Shown piece after piece: positions 9,239-17,335 of a DNA stretch of 64,000 nt. The notes under the pieces were generated by a model. The model worked only from the letters and a program-made list of their open reading frames with translations. It did not search any database and was not told where the DNA came from. Every line of letters begins with the position of its first letter. Within the stretch, counting starts at the first letter, position 1. The position numbers and the translations under genes were made by a program. Origin of the DNA: Streptomyces sp. FIT100 (GTDB taxonomy: Bacteria > Actinomycetota > Actinomycetes > Streptomycetales > Streptomycetaceae); NCBI RefSeq assembly GCF_024584805.1, contig NZ_CP075715.1, forward strand, positions 2,786,026-2,850,025, in the 5' to 3' direction.

Positions 9239-10648
9239 TTAATGGTTCGCCCTCAGCGGTTGAGACCGTTCCTTGCGCTTGCGCCGCACCGCCCGGCTGC
9301 CACGCCGCACCGGGCGCGCGATCGTCCGGCCGCCGAGCCCGATCCAGATGCGGACCTCGGTGCCGCCGAGCACCGAGTGCCCGATGCGTACGTCGCCGCC
9401 GGTCGACTCGGCGACACGGCGCACGATGTCCAGCCCGAGCCCCGTCGAGCCGTCCCTGCCGCCGCTGTTGCCTCGCGCCATCGCCGCCTCCGGGTCGGCG
9501 ATGCCGGGACCCGCGTCCGAGACGAGCACGATCACGGCGTCGTCCCCGTTGTGCACGTCCACCGAGAAGGCCGTGCCCTCAGGGGTGTGGCGGAACACAT
9601 TGCCGAGCAACGCGTCGAGGGCGGCGGCCAGTTCGGGCCGGGCGACCGGGATGCGCACCGGCCGGTCCACGCCCGCGAGACGCACCTTTCGCCCCTCGTC
9701 CTCCGCCAGCGCCGACCAGAACTCCATGCGCTCGCGGACGACCTGGGACACGTCGCAGCCGGCGCCCGGGCCCGCGGCCTGGGTCTGCGGCTTGGCCTCC
9801 CGGGCCGTGCGGATGATCGTGTCGACCTCCCGCTCCAACTGCTCGACGGCGGCCCGGGTCTGGTCGGCCGCGGGGCCGTCGCCGAGCGAGGCGGCGTTCA
9901 GCCGGAGCACGGTCAGCGGGGTGCGCAGCCGGTGCGACAGGTCCGCCGCCAGCTCCCGCTCGTTGGCGAGCAGTTGAACCACCTGGTCGGCCATGGCGTT
10001 GAACGCGATCGCGGCGGACCTGAGCTCCGGGGGCCCCTCCTCCGGAACGCGCGCCCCGAGCCTGCCCTCGCCCAGATCGTGCGCGGCGCCCGCGAGCCGC
10101 TGGGCCGGCTGCACCATCCGTATGCCGAGCCGGTCGGCGACGGCGACCGAGCCGACGACGAGCCCCACGCCGACCACCGCGAGGACCAGCCAGGCGGTGT
10201 TGACGCCGTTGCTGACCTCGCCCTCGGGGACGAACACCTCGACGACCGCGATCTTGCCGGAGCTGAGAGCCGTCGGCTGGAGCAGCGCGGAACCGCCCGT
10301 GACCTCGGTGATCGAGGCGCGACCCAGGTCCCGGGTGGTGGCGAGGTCCCGTACGGCCGCCCGCCGGGCGCCGATCTCCAGCTCCTGCCCGTTGGTCTCG
10401 TCGGACGCGGGGATGTGCAGCGCCATCCGCCCGGCCGCGCCGGCCTGGGTCGAGGCGACGGCACGTTCGAGTTGCTCGCGATCGGTGGTGATGGTGAGGG
10501 TGGGGCCGATGGCGGCGGCCTGCCGCTCGGCGTTGGAGAACGCCCGGTCCCTGGCCATCTCCTGGATGACGATGCCGAGCGGTATCGCGAAGGCGATCAC
10601 GACCATGGCCGTGACCGCCAGGGACACCTTGACCAGGGCCCATCTCAT
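9239..10648 (-). CDS. Membrane sensor histidine kinase
   Basis: This 469-residue kinase has two membrane helices (about residues 6-29 and 152-171) enclosing an extracytoplasmic sensor of about 120 residues. A HAMP segment follows (RLGIRMVQPAQRLAGAAHDLGEG). The HisKA helix is LAADLSHRLRTPLTVL with phospho-acceptor H239. The ATPase domain shows GNVFRHTPEG (N box), DAGPGI and GSTGLGLDIVRR. The C-terminus is strongly basic. The start ATG overlaps the stop of the upstream response regulator gene by four bases, so the two are translationally coupled. The signal sensed is unknown. Confidence 0.9.
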   Translation of the reverse strand: MRWALVKVSLAVTAMVVIAFAIPLGIVIQEMARDRAFSNAERQAAAIGPTLTITTDREQLERAVASTQAGAAGRMALHIPASDETNGQELEIGARRAAVRDLATTRDLGRASITEVTGGSALLQPTALSSGKIAVVEVFVPEGEVSNGVNTAWLVLAVVGVGLVVGSVAVADRLGIRMVQPAQRLAGAAHDLGEGRLGARVPEEGPPELRSAAIAFNAMADQVVQLLANERELAADLSHRLRTPLTVLRLNAASLGDGPAADQTRAAVEQLEREVDTIIRTAREAKPQTQAAGPGAGCDVSQVVRERMEFWSALAEDEGRKVRLAGVDRPVRIPVARPELAAALDALLGNVFRHTPEGTAFSVDVHNGDDAVIVLVSDAGPGIADPEAAMARGNSGGRDGSTGLGLDIVRRVAESTGGDVRIGHSVLGGTEVRIWIGLGGRTIARPVRRGSRAVRRKRKERSQPLRANH

Positions 10649-11334
10649 TGCGGCGGCTCCAGCTTCACTCCCACACCCCGAAGGGTGTGCAGATAACGGG
10701 GACGGGCTGCGGTCTCCCCCAATTTCCGCCGCAGCCAGGACAGATGTACATCAATGGTCTGGTCGTCGCCGTACGACTGCTGCCACACCTCGGCCAGCAG
10801 CTCCTTGCGTGGTACGACGACGCCGGGCCGCCCGGCGAGGAAGGCGAGCAGGTCGAACTCACGGCGGGTCAGGTCGAGCCGCTCGCCGTCGAGTTCGGCC
10901 TGCCGCCGCAGCGGGTCGACCGTCAGGCCGCCCACCTGGAGCACGGTGCTGGGCGGCGCCTCACCGGCGGCCGCCCTCGAACGCCGCAGCACGGCGGCCA
11001 TCCGCGCCGACAGATGCTCCACCGAGAACGGCTTGGTGAGGTAGTCGTCGGCGCCGTCGTTGAGCAGCCGCACGATCTCCGTCTCGTCGTCCCGCGCCGT
11101 CGCGATGATCACCGGTACATCGGTGATGCCACGCAGCATCTTCAGCGCCTCGGCCCCGTCCAGATCGGGCAGTCCGAGGTCCAGAATGACCACGTCGAAA
11201 CGGAAATGGGCCACCTCGCGCAGCGCCTCCAGGGCCGTCCCGACGCTCCGTACGGTGTGGGAAGCCTCGGTCAAGTGCCGGATGAGGGCGGAGCGCACGA
11301 ACTGGTCGTCCTCGACCACGAGCACACTTGCCAT
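10645..11334 (-). CDS. OmpR/PhoB-type response regulator
   Basis: This is a 229-residue two-domain regulator. The receiver domain has the acidic pocket VVEDD (D9, D10), the phosphorylated aspartate D52 in ILDLGLPD and the conserved lysine in DDYLTKPF. The C-terminal winged helix contains LDLTRREFDLLAFLAGRPG and DVHLSWLRRKLGE, typical of OmpR-family DNA binding. I chose the ATG at 11334; a GTG nine bases earlier is possible. First gene of the pair with the kinase. Targets are unknown; the neighbouring small secreted-protein gene, read in the other direction, is one candidate. Confidence 0.9.
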   Translation of the reverse strand: MASVLVVEDDQFVRSALIRHLTEASHTVRSVGTALEALREVAHFRFDVVILDLGLPDLDGAEALKMLRGITDVPVIIATARDDETEIVRLLNDGADDYLTKPFSVEHLSARMAAVLRRSRAAAGEAPPSTVLQVGGLTVDPLRRQAELDGERLDLTRREFDLLAFLAGRPGVVVPRKELLAEVWQQSYGDDQTIDVHLSWLRRKLGETAARPRYLHTLRGVGVKLEPPQ

Positions 11335-11433
11335 GGGCGGCACCGTACGCCATAAGCACCGCGGCGGTGGCCGCCGGTGTCATATGCAACCCCCCTGGGA
11401 CAGGGGTGACGTGCGTGGTGCAGTATGGCCTGA

Positions 11434-11982
11434 ATGCGGAGAGGACTCGTACACGCGATCGCTTGGTCGCTCGCCACCGGCGCGGCGGTCACACTGTCGT
11501 GGTGGGGCGTGCACACGGTGATGGCAGGCACGGCGTACGACCGGCCGCGCGCCCTGCCGATCGCGACGGACGACCGGACCACTCAGGGAACGACGCCGCA
11601 GTCGTCGTCGACGCGGTACACCGAGTCCCGGTCCCCATCGGCGACTTCCAGTGCAAAGCCGGACAACAAGCCTGAACCGACGCAGACTTCGCCGAGTCAC
11701 GAGCAGCCGAGCAGCAACAGCCCCTCCACGAGCCGGCGTCCGTCCTCGCCCTCCCCGTCGGGGAACGTGAAGAGCTACACGGTCGAGGGCGGACGGGTCG
11801 CCTACGACATCGGTCCCACGTCGGCGGAGCTGGTGTCGGCGACCCCGTCGGGCGGCTGGACGATGCAGATCTGGAAGCAACCCACCTACATCCGGGTGAC
11901 GTTCTCCCAGAACGGCCGGGAGATCGACGTCTTCTGCACCTGGCACGACACCGCGCCGCGGGTCGAGATCGAGGAGCGCTGA
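11434..11982 (+). CDS. Membrane-anchored or secreted protein with Ser/Pro-rich stalk, unknown function
   Basis: This 182-residue protein begins with a hydrophobic segment (about residues 6-30) that could be a signal anchor. A low-complexity Ser/Thr/Pro/Gln stalk covers about residues 45-110. A small folded domain follows, starting VKSYTVEGGRVAYDIG and ending DVFCTWHDTAPRVEIEER. The mix suggests an extracellular domain held off the membrane by a disordered stalk. It is divergent from the two-component regulator, about 100 bp away. I do not recognise the C-terminal domain. Confidence 0.75.
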   Translation: MRRGLVHAIAWSLATGAAVTLSWWGVHTVMAGTAYDRPRALPIATDDRTTQGTTPQSSSTRYTESRSPSATSSAKPDNKPEPTQTSPSHEQPSSNSPSTSRRPSSPSPSGNVKSYTVEGGRVAYDIGPTSAELVSATPSGGWTMQIWKQPTYIRVTFSQNGREIDVFCTWHDTAPRVEIEER

Positions 11983-12084
11983 GCGGTCGGCGGTGTCCGA
12001 CACACAGCACCGTCCGCCCGCGGGGCGGGGCGCGCGGCCTCCGGTGCGTCCCCTCGCACCACGGGTCATCACCCTTGTGCCGGA

Positions 12085-12215
12085 CGCGCATGGACGACTC
12101 CGGCAACGCGGCGCAGGCGCAGGCACCGTACCTGTCGGCATACCGAGCGCGGCGGCGGTCCCCTCGGTGCTCATCCGCTCCCGGTGCCGCAGCACGACCA
12201 CGCTGCGCTGCTTTG
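12085..12215 (-). pseudogene. Remnant of an ECF sigma factor (region 4)
   Basis: One minus-strand frame encodes KQRSVVVLRHRERMSTEGTA followed by AALGMPTGTV. This closely resembles sigma region 4 of SigE-type ECF factors, where RQRAVVVLRY is followed by a helix-turn-helix ending LGxSxGTVKS. After GTV the frame turns to nonsense, while a neighbouring frame continues with CAALPESSM, which resembles the usual RALPELR. No region 2 and no start can be found. The simplest reading is a decayed sigma gene with a frameshift. Call by eye only. Confidence 0.45.
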
Positions 12216-12360
12216 CTCCTCGGCGGCGTCGCCGACGCACACTTCCCGCGCCCGACCGGCCAGCAGGGGCCGAGACGGCCTGGGCGTTGTCGTTCGGATC
12301 CTGCCGGGCTCGCGTGTCCTGGTACGCATATCTGCCGCGTCGTCGTCGGTCGCCGACTCC

Positions 12361-12432
12361 CTCGCAGCCCTTCGGGCACGGGAGGTGCCCACCGCGTCGA
12401 CTTCTACCTCCGCCTTGCAGTTGCACGCATCA
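12361..12432. repeat. Degenerate fragment related to the MITE-like element at 33 kb
   Basis: The stretch contains AGCCCTTCGGGCACGGGAGG followed by TGCCCAC, and further on CTCCGCCTTGC and TTGCACGCA. The same blocks occur in the same order inside the element at 32982-33223. No terminal repeats can be seen, so this is probably an eroded copy. Confidence 0.5.
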
Positions 12433-12497
12433 CCGCTGTGCCATCAGCCGCTCCGCGGCGGGCCGATCGCTGATCCGGCCTGATCCGAAGACGGGGC

Positions 12498-13367
12498 CTA
12501 GTGGAACACCGACGGCGGCGGCACGGGTGAGGGCCTGGCGTTCGCGTCGGTGACCGCGGCAGCGCCGCCGGTGAAGTCGGCGAGTCTCTTTCCGTGTTCC
12601 ACCCGGCCGGCGTGCGGGTCGCCCGCCACCCGGCGGGTCAACTCGGCGACGGGCAGCGGCCGGTCCGACGCGAGCAGCACGGCGTTGCCGAAGCGCCGGC
12701 CCCGCAGCACGGTCGGATCGGCGGCGAGCGCCAGCTCCGGGAAGACGGTGGCCGCGGTCGCGATCTGGGCGCGCAGGTGGGCGAGTGGCGGCCCGTCGGC
12801 GAGGTTCGCCGCGTAGTGCCCGTCGGGCCTCAGGACGCGGCGCACCTCGGCCAGGAACTCCGTACTCGTGAGATGGGCCGGGGTGCGGGCCCCGCTGAAC
12901 ACGTCCGCGATGACGAGGTCCGCCCAGCCGTCGGGAAGCCTGCCGAGCCCGGCGCGGGCGTCGGCCGATCTGACCCGTATCCGGGCGTTGGGGTCGAGCG
13001 GGAGCCGCGCCCGGACGAACTGCACGAGGGGCCCGTCGACCTCGACGATCTGCTGTGTCGACCGCGGCCGGGTCTCGGCGATGTACCGCGCGAGGGTGAA
13101 GGCGCCGCCGCCGAGGTGGACGGCGTTCAGCGGCCGGCCGGCCGGTGCGACGAGATCGATGACGTGGCCGAGGCGCCGCTGGTACTCGAAGGTGAGCAGC
13201 GCGGGGTCGTCGAGGTCGACATGCGACTGCGGCGCGCCGTCGATCACCAGCGTCCAGCCGCGCGGCCGGTCGCGGTCGGGTATCAGCTCGGCGAGCCCGC
13301 CATCGACGGCCTCGGCGAGGGCCTCCGGTGCGGACGCCCGGCCGCGGTGCTGCTTCTTTCTTGCCAC
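12498..13367 (-). CDS. Spermidine-synthase-like SAM-binding protein
   Basis: This 289-residue protein has the spermidine synthase/methyltransferase fold. LTFEYQRRLGHVIDL and the nucleotide loop VHLGGGAFTLARYI are followed by the acidic QIVEVDGPLV, then RSADARAGL and DLVIADVFSGARTPAHLTS. These are the standard order for the polyamine-synthase superfamily. Many actinobacterial members are annotated as spermidine synthases although their aminopropyl-transfer activity is unproven. No decarboxylase partner lies nearby. A 10-bp tandem repeat lies upstream of its start. Confidence 0.75.
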   Translation of the reverse strand: MARKKQHRGRASAPEALAEAVDGGLAELIPDRDRPRGWTLVIDGAPQSHVDLDDPALLTFEYQRRLGHVIDLVAPAGRPLNAVHLGGGAFTLARYIAETRPRSTQQIVEVDGPLVQFVRARLPLDPNARIRVRSADARAGLGRLPDGWADLVIADVFSGARTPAHLTSTEFLAEVRRVLRPDGHYAANLADGPPLAHLRAQIATAATVFPELALAADPTVLRGRRFGNAVLLASDRPLPVAELTRRVAGDPHAGRVEHGKRLADFTGGAAAVTDANARPSPVPPPSVFH

Positions 13368-13420
13368 ATGGCCATTATCGGTGGCCGGGCCGGGTGCGCC
13401 GTCGGGCGCGGAGCGGTGCG

Positions 13421-13490
13421 GAGCGGACCGGTGCGGACCGGTGCGGACCGGTGCGGACCGGTGCGGACCGGTGCGGACCGGTGCGGTGCA
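13421..13490. repeat. 10-bp tandem repeat GTGCGGACCG
   Basis: Five perfect head-to-tail copies of GTGCGGACCG occupy 13431-13480, with a near-perfect copy before (GAGCGGACCG) and a broken copy after (GTGCGGTGCA). The array lies between the starts of the spermidine-synthase-like gene and the end of the next minus-strand gene. Copy number is likely to vary between strains. Confidence 0.9.
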
Positions 13491-13522
13491 GTGGGGGCGG
13501 ACCGGTGCGGGCGGAGCCCGGT

Positions 13523-13942
13523 TCAGATGCTGTCCGCCGCCTCGATCATGCGGGCCGCCTCACCCAGCGCCTCCCGCAGCACCGCGGGATCCGTCACCGG
13601 CCCGGTGTCCCCCGGCGGCAGCAGCCAGCCGCTGCCGGCGCCCGGGGGCTCCGCGGGGAGCCGCAGACCGCGGCCCGACGTCTGCGTGCAGGCGCTGCCG
13701 GGCATGTCCCAGCCCTCCGCAGTGCCCGGCGGGACCAGGAAGCCGAGGGTGTCGCAGCTGCCGTCGTGGAGGACCGGGCCGACCTCCGGGGCGCCGCCGC
13801 GGCGCAGGATGTCGACCGCCTCGAGCCCTTGACGGGCCGGCACGGTCACCAGGTCACAGGGCTCGTTGTCCGTCCGGGCCTCCCCCGGCGCCGCGCTGCG
13901 CTCCTCGCTGGGCAGGTGCTGATGCTGCGCGCTGGTCTCCAT
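13523..13942 (-). CDS. Small prim-pol-like protein of unknown function
   Basis: This is a 139-residue soluble protein from the ATG at 13942, preceded by GGAGG at good distance. The core runs CDLVTVPARQGLEAVDILRR, GPVLHDGSCDTLGFLVPPGT, DMPGSACTQTSGRGLRLP and SGWLLPPGD. The order of elements parallels the larger protein at 22973-23632 (gate residues, a dose of GPV, a VPPG strand, a GSA-C motif, a WLLPP strand). This suggests a shared fold, often annotated as a primase/polymerase N-terminal domain. No catalytic triad is evident. It is divergent from the helix-turn-helix/TPR regulator gene. Confidence 0.6.
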   Translation of the reverse strand: METSAQHQHLPSEERSAAPGEARTDNEPCDLVTVPARQGLEAVDILRRGGAPEVGPVLHDGSCDTLGFLVPPGTAEGWDMPGSACTQTSGRGLRLPAEPPGAGSGWLLPPGDTGPVTDPAVLREALGEAARMIEAADSI

Positions 13943-14205
13943 GCCGACCTCCAACAAGGGAACTCTCCTCGCCGAGTGGGGACACGTTCCGCGCCCCCGC
14001 ATGGTTCAACGCCCGCCCGCGTCAATGGCTACGCGGCCACACCCCCGCAAAGGATGGCAGTTCATGGCGGATGGTGGGTGAGATATCCGGTTTGTAGCTA
14101 AACCCTGCGTACCCGGACCGTCACAGCAGGTACCTTCTTGCCCCGCCGGAGCAAGGAAGTATCGGTATCAGGAGAGGGCGCCGGCGGTACCAGGAGGGCT
14201 CGGCC

Positions 14206-15594
14206 ATGGCGTCGTCACCGGCAGTTCCCAACCTCACCTTCCGGCAGTTGCGCGGACAGCGCTCTCCCGGCGAGTTCGCGGCGCTCGTGCGCAGGGCCGC
14301 GCGGGAGATCGGCGAGCAGGTCGCCTGCGACGCCCGCTACATCGGGCGGGTGGAGGCCGGCGAGATCCGATGTCCCAACTACGCCTACGAGCGGGTCTTT
14401 CTGCACATGTTCCCGGGTTCGACCCTGGCGGATCTCGGGTTCTCGGCCCGCGAGACGGTACGGGGCCGGGTTGCGCGGGACCGAACGCCACCGCCCCCGG
14501 ATACGTACAACAGCACCGACAGCACCTACAGCAACGAGGAGAGCGACGTGCTACGTCGCGCATTCATGACCAGCGGCACCGTCACCGTGGCGGCCGCGTC
14601 CCTGGGTCTCGGCGGATCGCTGCCGGGTGTCGACGCGCTCCGGCAGGGGCTCCGCGCCGACGTGCCCCGGCAGCGGATCGGCGATTCCGAGGTGAGCGCC
14701 GTCGAGGAGGCGGTGCGCCGGATCCGGCTGCTCGACGACCGCCACGGCGCCGAGGGGCTCTACCGGCGCGCCACCCAACCGCTGCGCACGGCGTACGCGC
14801 TGCTCGACGCCGGCGCCACGACGCGTGGTTCGACCGCCGGGCGGCTGGCCGCGGGCGCGGGCGAGCTCTCCCTCTCGGTCGGCTGGCTCGCCCATGACTC
14901 CGGCCGGCTGGAGGACGCCCGCTCGCACTACGCGGAGGCCCTGGCCACCGCGCGGGTCGCCGGGGACCCAGCCCTGGAGGCGCACGCCTTCTGCAACACC
15001 TCGTTCCTGGCCCGGGACGCGGGCCGGCACCGGGAGGCGGTGCGGGCCGCGCAGGCCGGGCAGCGGGCGGCCGGAACCCTCTCGTCGGCGCGGCTGCTGG
15101 CGCTGCTGAACCTGCGGGAGGCGGGCGGCTGGGCCGGCATCGGCGACCGGAGCGGCTGCGAGCGGGCACTCGCCCGGGCCCACACCCTCTTCGGCCGGGG
15201 CCCTGCGGACGCGGATCCGGAGTGGATGTCCTTCTTCGGCGAGGCCGAGCTCCAGGCGCTGGAGGCCCAGTGCTGGTCGGCGCTCGGCGACTGGGCCCGG
15301 GCCGCGCGCCACGCGCAGCGCGCGACGGCGCTCAAGGACCCGCACTTCGCGCGCAACCTCGCCCTCTACCGGGCGCAGTTGGCCGCCGACCTGGCCCACG
15401 CCGGCGCCCCCGCCGAGGCGGCCGCCGCGGGCGAAAAGGTCCTCGACGCCCTCGGCGACGTGCAGTCCTCGCGGATCCGCGTGATGCTCGCGGAGACGGC
15501 GCGGGTGCTGGCGCCGCGCCGCGGCACGGCGGGCGTGGCCGGCTTCCTGGACCGCCACGCGGAGACCGCACGGGCGGCTGCGCTCAGCCGCTGA
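14206..15594 (+). CDS. Helix-turn-helix regulator with TPR-type C-terminal domain
   Basis: This 462-residue protein begins with an atypical XRE-like helix-turn-helix (about residues 11-70: FRQLRGQRSPGEFAALVRRA to YIGRVEAGEIRCPNYAYERV). A linker rich in Thr/Ser/Asn follows. From about residue 170 onward the sequence is alpha-helical with repeated tetratricopeptide-like units such as RLEDARSHYAEALATARVAG. Its architecture resembles NsdA-type developmental regulators of Streptomyces, but the paralogue cannot be fixed. AGGAGGG lies 8 bases before the ATG. A 15-bp repeat duplicates its stop codon region. Confidence 0.8.
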   Translation: MASSPAVPNLTFRQLRGQRSPGEFAALVRRAAREIGEQVACDARYIGRVEAGEIRCPNYAYERVFLHMFPGSTLADLGFSARETVRGRVARDRTPPPPDTYNSTDSTYSNEESDVLRRAFMTSGTVTVAAASLGLGGSLPGVDALRQGLRADVPRQRIGDSEVSAVEEAVRRIRLLDDRHGAEGLYRRATQPLRTAYALLDAGATTRGSTAGRLAAGAGELSLSVGWLAHDSGRLEDARSHYAEALATARVAGDPALEAHAFCNTSFLARDAGRHREAVRAAQAGQRAAGTLSSARLLALLNLREAGGWAGIGDRSGCERALARAHTLFGRGPADADPEWMSFFGEAELQALEAQCWSALGDWARAARHAQRATALKDPHFARNLALYRAQLAADLAHAGAPAEAAAAGEKVLDALGDVQSSRIRVMLAETARVLAPRRGTAGVAGFLDRHAETARAAALSR

Positions 15595-15636
15595 GTCGTT
15601 AGCCGCTGAGTCGTTAGCCGTTGAGCCGCTGAGCCG
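15586..15636. repeat. 15-bp tandem repeat over the regulator stop codon
   Basis: AGCCGCTGAGTCGTT occurs at 15586-15600 and again at 15601-15615, followed by degraded copies (AGCCGTTGAGCCGCTGAGCCG). Because the unit is a multiple of three, the TGA stop is repeated in frame. Confidence 0.85.
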
Positions 15637-15666
15637 CGACCTGGCGCCGCTCACGGGTCCGTGCGT

Positions 15667-16263
15667 TCACGCACCCAGGTGGCCCGTGTCGTTCCAGCGG
15701 TCGACGGACGGTGCGCCGTACGCCCAGCCCAGGACGGACAGGCTGGCCGGATCGAGTTTGATGCGGGCGGCGAAGGAGACGTCCTCGCCGATCCAGCGGG
15801 CGCCCAGCACCCGCAGGATGTGGCCGTGGGCGAAGACCAGCACGTCGCGGTCGGCCGAGCGCACCCACTCGATGATCCCGTCCGCGCGGTCGGAGAGCTG
15901 CGCCTTGGTCTCGCCCCCCGGGACCCCGTCGCGCCAGATGAACCAGTCCGGGTCGACCGCGTGGATCTCGGCCTGCGTCTTGCCCTCGTAGTCGCCGTAG
16001 TCCCACTCCATCAGCGCGTCCCACGGCTGGGCGCGGTCCGCGAATCCGGCGAGTTCGCAGGTCTCGTGGGCGCGGGCGAGCGGGCTTGTGCGGACCTCGG
16101 CGTCCGGGAGCCCGGACCAGGGAGCCTTGTGCAGCCGCTCGCCGAGCAGCTTCGCGCCGCGGCGGCCTTCGTCGAGCAGCGGGATGTCCGTCCGCCCGGT
16201 GTGCCTGCCGAGCAGGGACCATTCCGTCTGCCCGTGCCGGGCGAGAATTATGCGGGGTGCCAT
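15667..16263 (-). CDS. Histidine phosphatase (phosphoglycerate mutase-like)
   Basis: This is a 198-residue cytoplasmic enzyme of the branch-1 histidine phosphatase superfamily. It starts with the catalytic motif [11 protein letters not shown] (phospho-histidine H10). It continues with [27 protein letters not shown] and the second catalytic histidine in [13 protein letters not shown]. The ATG at 16263 is preceded by GGAGAC; the frame is open further upstream but has no better start. Substrate unknown; such proteins dephosphorylate sugar phosphates or small metabolites. It is divergent from the PAP2 gene. Confidence 0.87.
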   Translation of the reverse strand: MAPRIILARHGQTEWSLLGRHTGRTDIPLLDEGRRGAKLLGERLHKAPWSGLPDAEVRTSPLARAHETCELAGFADRAQPWDALMEWDYGDYEGKTQAEIHAVDPDWFIWRDGVPGGETKAQLSDRADGIIEWVRSADRDVLVFAHGHILRVLGARWIGEDVSFAARIKLDPASLSVLGWAYGAPSVDRWNDTGHLGA

Positions 16264-16384
16264 GTCTCCATCATTGCCCAACCGAACGATCATCGCCCAA
16301 CTGAACGTCCGGTGAATCCCGGGCAACCTCCGCCCCTCGCGTCGCGTCCTGTACGCCGTACGGTTCCAGGGACGACGAGGAGCG

Positions 16385-17335
16385 ATGGACGGCATGCCGA
16401 AGCGGCTGCGCTGGTGGACCGAGCTCCCTCTCGTCGTGGTCGTGTACGCCGCGTACTCGGCGGGCCGGCTGCTCGCGCGCGGTGACGAGGCGGACGCGAT
16501 CGGCCACGGCCTGGGCGTGCTGGACCTGGAGAAACGTCTCCGCATCGACTTCGAGCAGCCGCTCAACCGGCTCTTCAGCGGCACCCCGGCGCTCGGCATA
16601 CCCGCCGACTTCGTCTACGCCTCGCTGCACTACCTGGTCACCCCGGCGATCCTGGTGTGGCTGTTCCGGCGGCGGCCCGCGGGCTACCGGACGGCCCGCA
16701 CCTGGCTGATGGTCTCGACCCTCCTCGGGCTGGCCGGCTTCACGCTCATGCCGACCTGCCCGCCGCGGCTGCTGGCCGCGGGGCACGGCTTCACCGACAC
16801 GATGGCGCAGTTCAGCTCGTACGGCTGGTGGGGCGGGGAGGCGAGCGCGCCACGCGGTATGGGCGGGATGACCAACCAGTTCGCGGCGATGCCGAGTCTG
16901 CACGTCGGCTGGGCGCTGTGGTGCGGGGTGATGCTGTGGCGGCACGGCCGGGGCCCGGTCGCGAAGGTGCTCGCCGTCGCGTACCCGACGCTGATCGCGC
17001 TGGTCGTCATGGGAACGGCGAACCACTACTTCCTCGACGCGGTCGCGGGCGTCGCGGTCATGGGCGCGGGGCTGCTGCTCACGCGGCCGGCGCTGGGGCT
17101 CGCGGACCGGGTGGGGGCGCGGTTCGGACGGCGGGCGGAGCGCTCCGGGGAGCGGATGAGGGCGCGGTCCGGGGAGCGGATACGGGCGCGGTCCGGGCTG
17201 CGGGCAGGTGGGCGTGTGGGCATCACGGCCCCGATTGTCAGCGGCGGATGCGAGACTTCCGCGGGTGAGCACATCCCTGGACAGCGGACCCCCTCCGCAG
17301 GCGCCGGCGACAGCACTCCGGCAGCGACTCGCTGA
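16385..17335 (+). CDS. PAP2-family membrane phosphatase/phosphotransferase
   Basis: This 316-residue integral membrane protein has about five or six helices. It carries the PAP2 active-site motifs [11 protein letters not shown] (S171, H173) and [13 protein letters not shown] (H214, D218). The first motif, normally KX6RP, is not obvious. It resembles the actinobacterial group related to inositol phosphorylceramide synthase and lipid phosphate phosphatases. The C-terminal 80 residues are basic and repetitive ([19 protein letters not shown]). They overlap the start of the downstream nuclease gene by about 70 bases, so this tail may be poorly conserved. Confidence 0.82.
   Translation: MDGMPKRLRWWTELPLVVVVYAAYSAGRLLARGDEADAIGHGLGVLDLEKRLRIDFEQPLNRLFSGTPALGIPADFVYASLHYLVTPAILVWLFRRRPAGYRTARTWLMVSTLLGLAGFTLMPTCPPRLLAAGHGFTDTMAQFSSYGWWGGEASAPRGMGGMTNQFAAMPSLHVGWALWCGVMLWRHGRGPVAKVLAVAYPTLIALVVMGTANHYFLDAVAGVAVMGAGLLLTRPALGLADRVGARFGRRAERSGERMRARSGERIRARSGLRAGGRVGITAPIVSGGCETSAGEHIPGQRTPSAGAGDSTPAATR

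Larger units (their letters stand above)
11983..12497. other. Gene-free stretch with decayed remnants
   Basis: No convincing intact gene lies here. On the minus strand around 12085-12215 there is a broken stretch resembling the DNA-binding region of an ECF sigma factor. Around 12361-12432 there is sequence similar to the inner part of the MITE-like element at 33 kb. The rest is ordinary high-GC spacer. Confidence 0.6.

Noticed and set aside
12490..12503. Shared 12-mer GGGCCTAGTGGA at the ends of two minus-strand genes (also near 27586)
   Set aside because: It might be the end of another repeat family, but no matching second end could be found near 12 kb, so the evidence is too thin to call an element.
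13421..13490. Possible CRISPR array
   Set aside because: The repeat unit is only 10 bases with no spacers. It is a simple tandem repeat; no cas genes other than a Cas4-like nuclease in a helicase operon are present.
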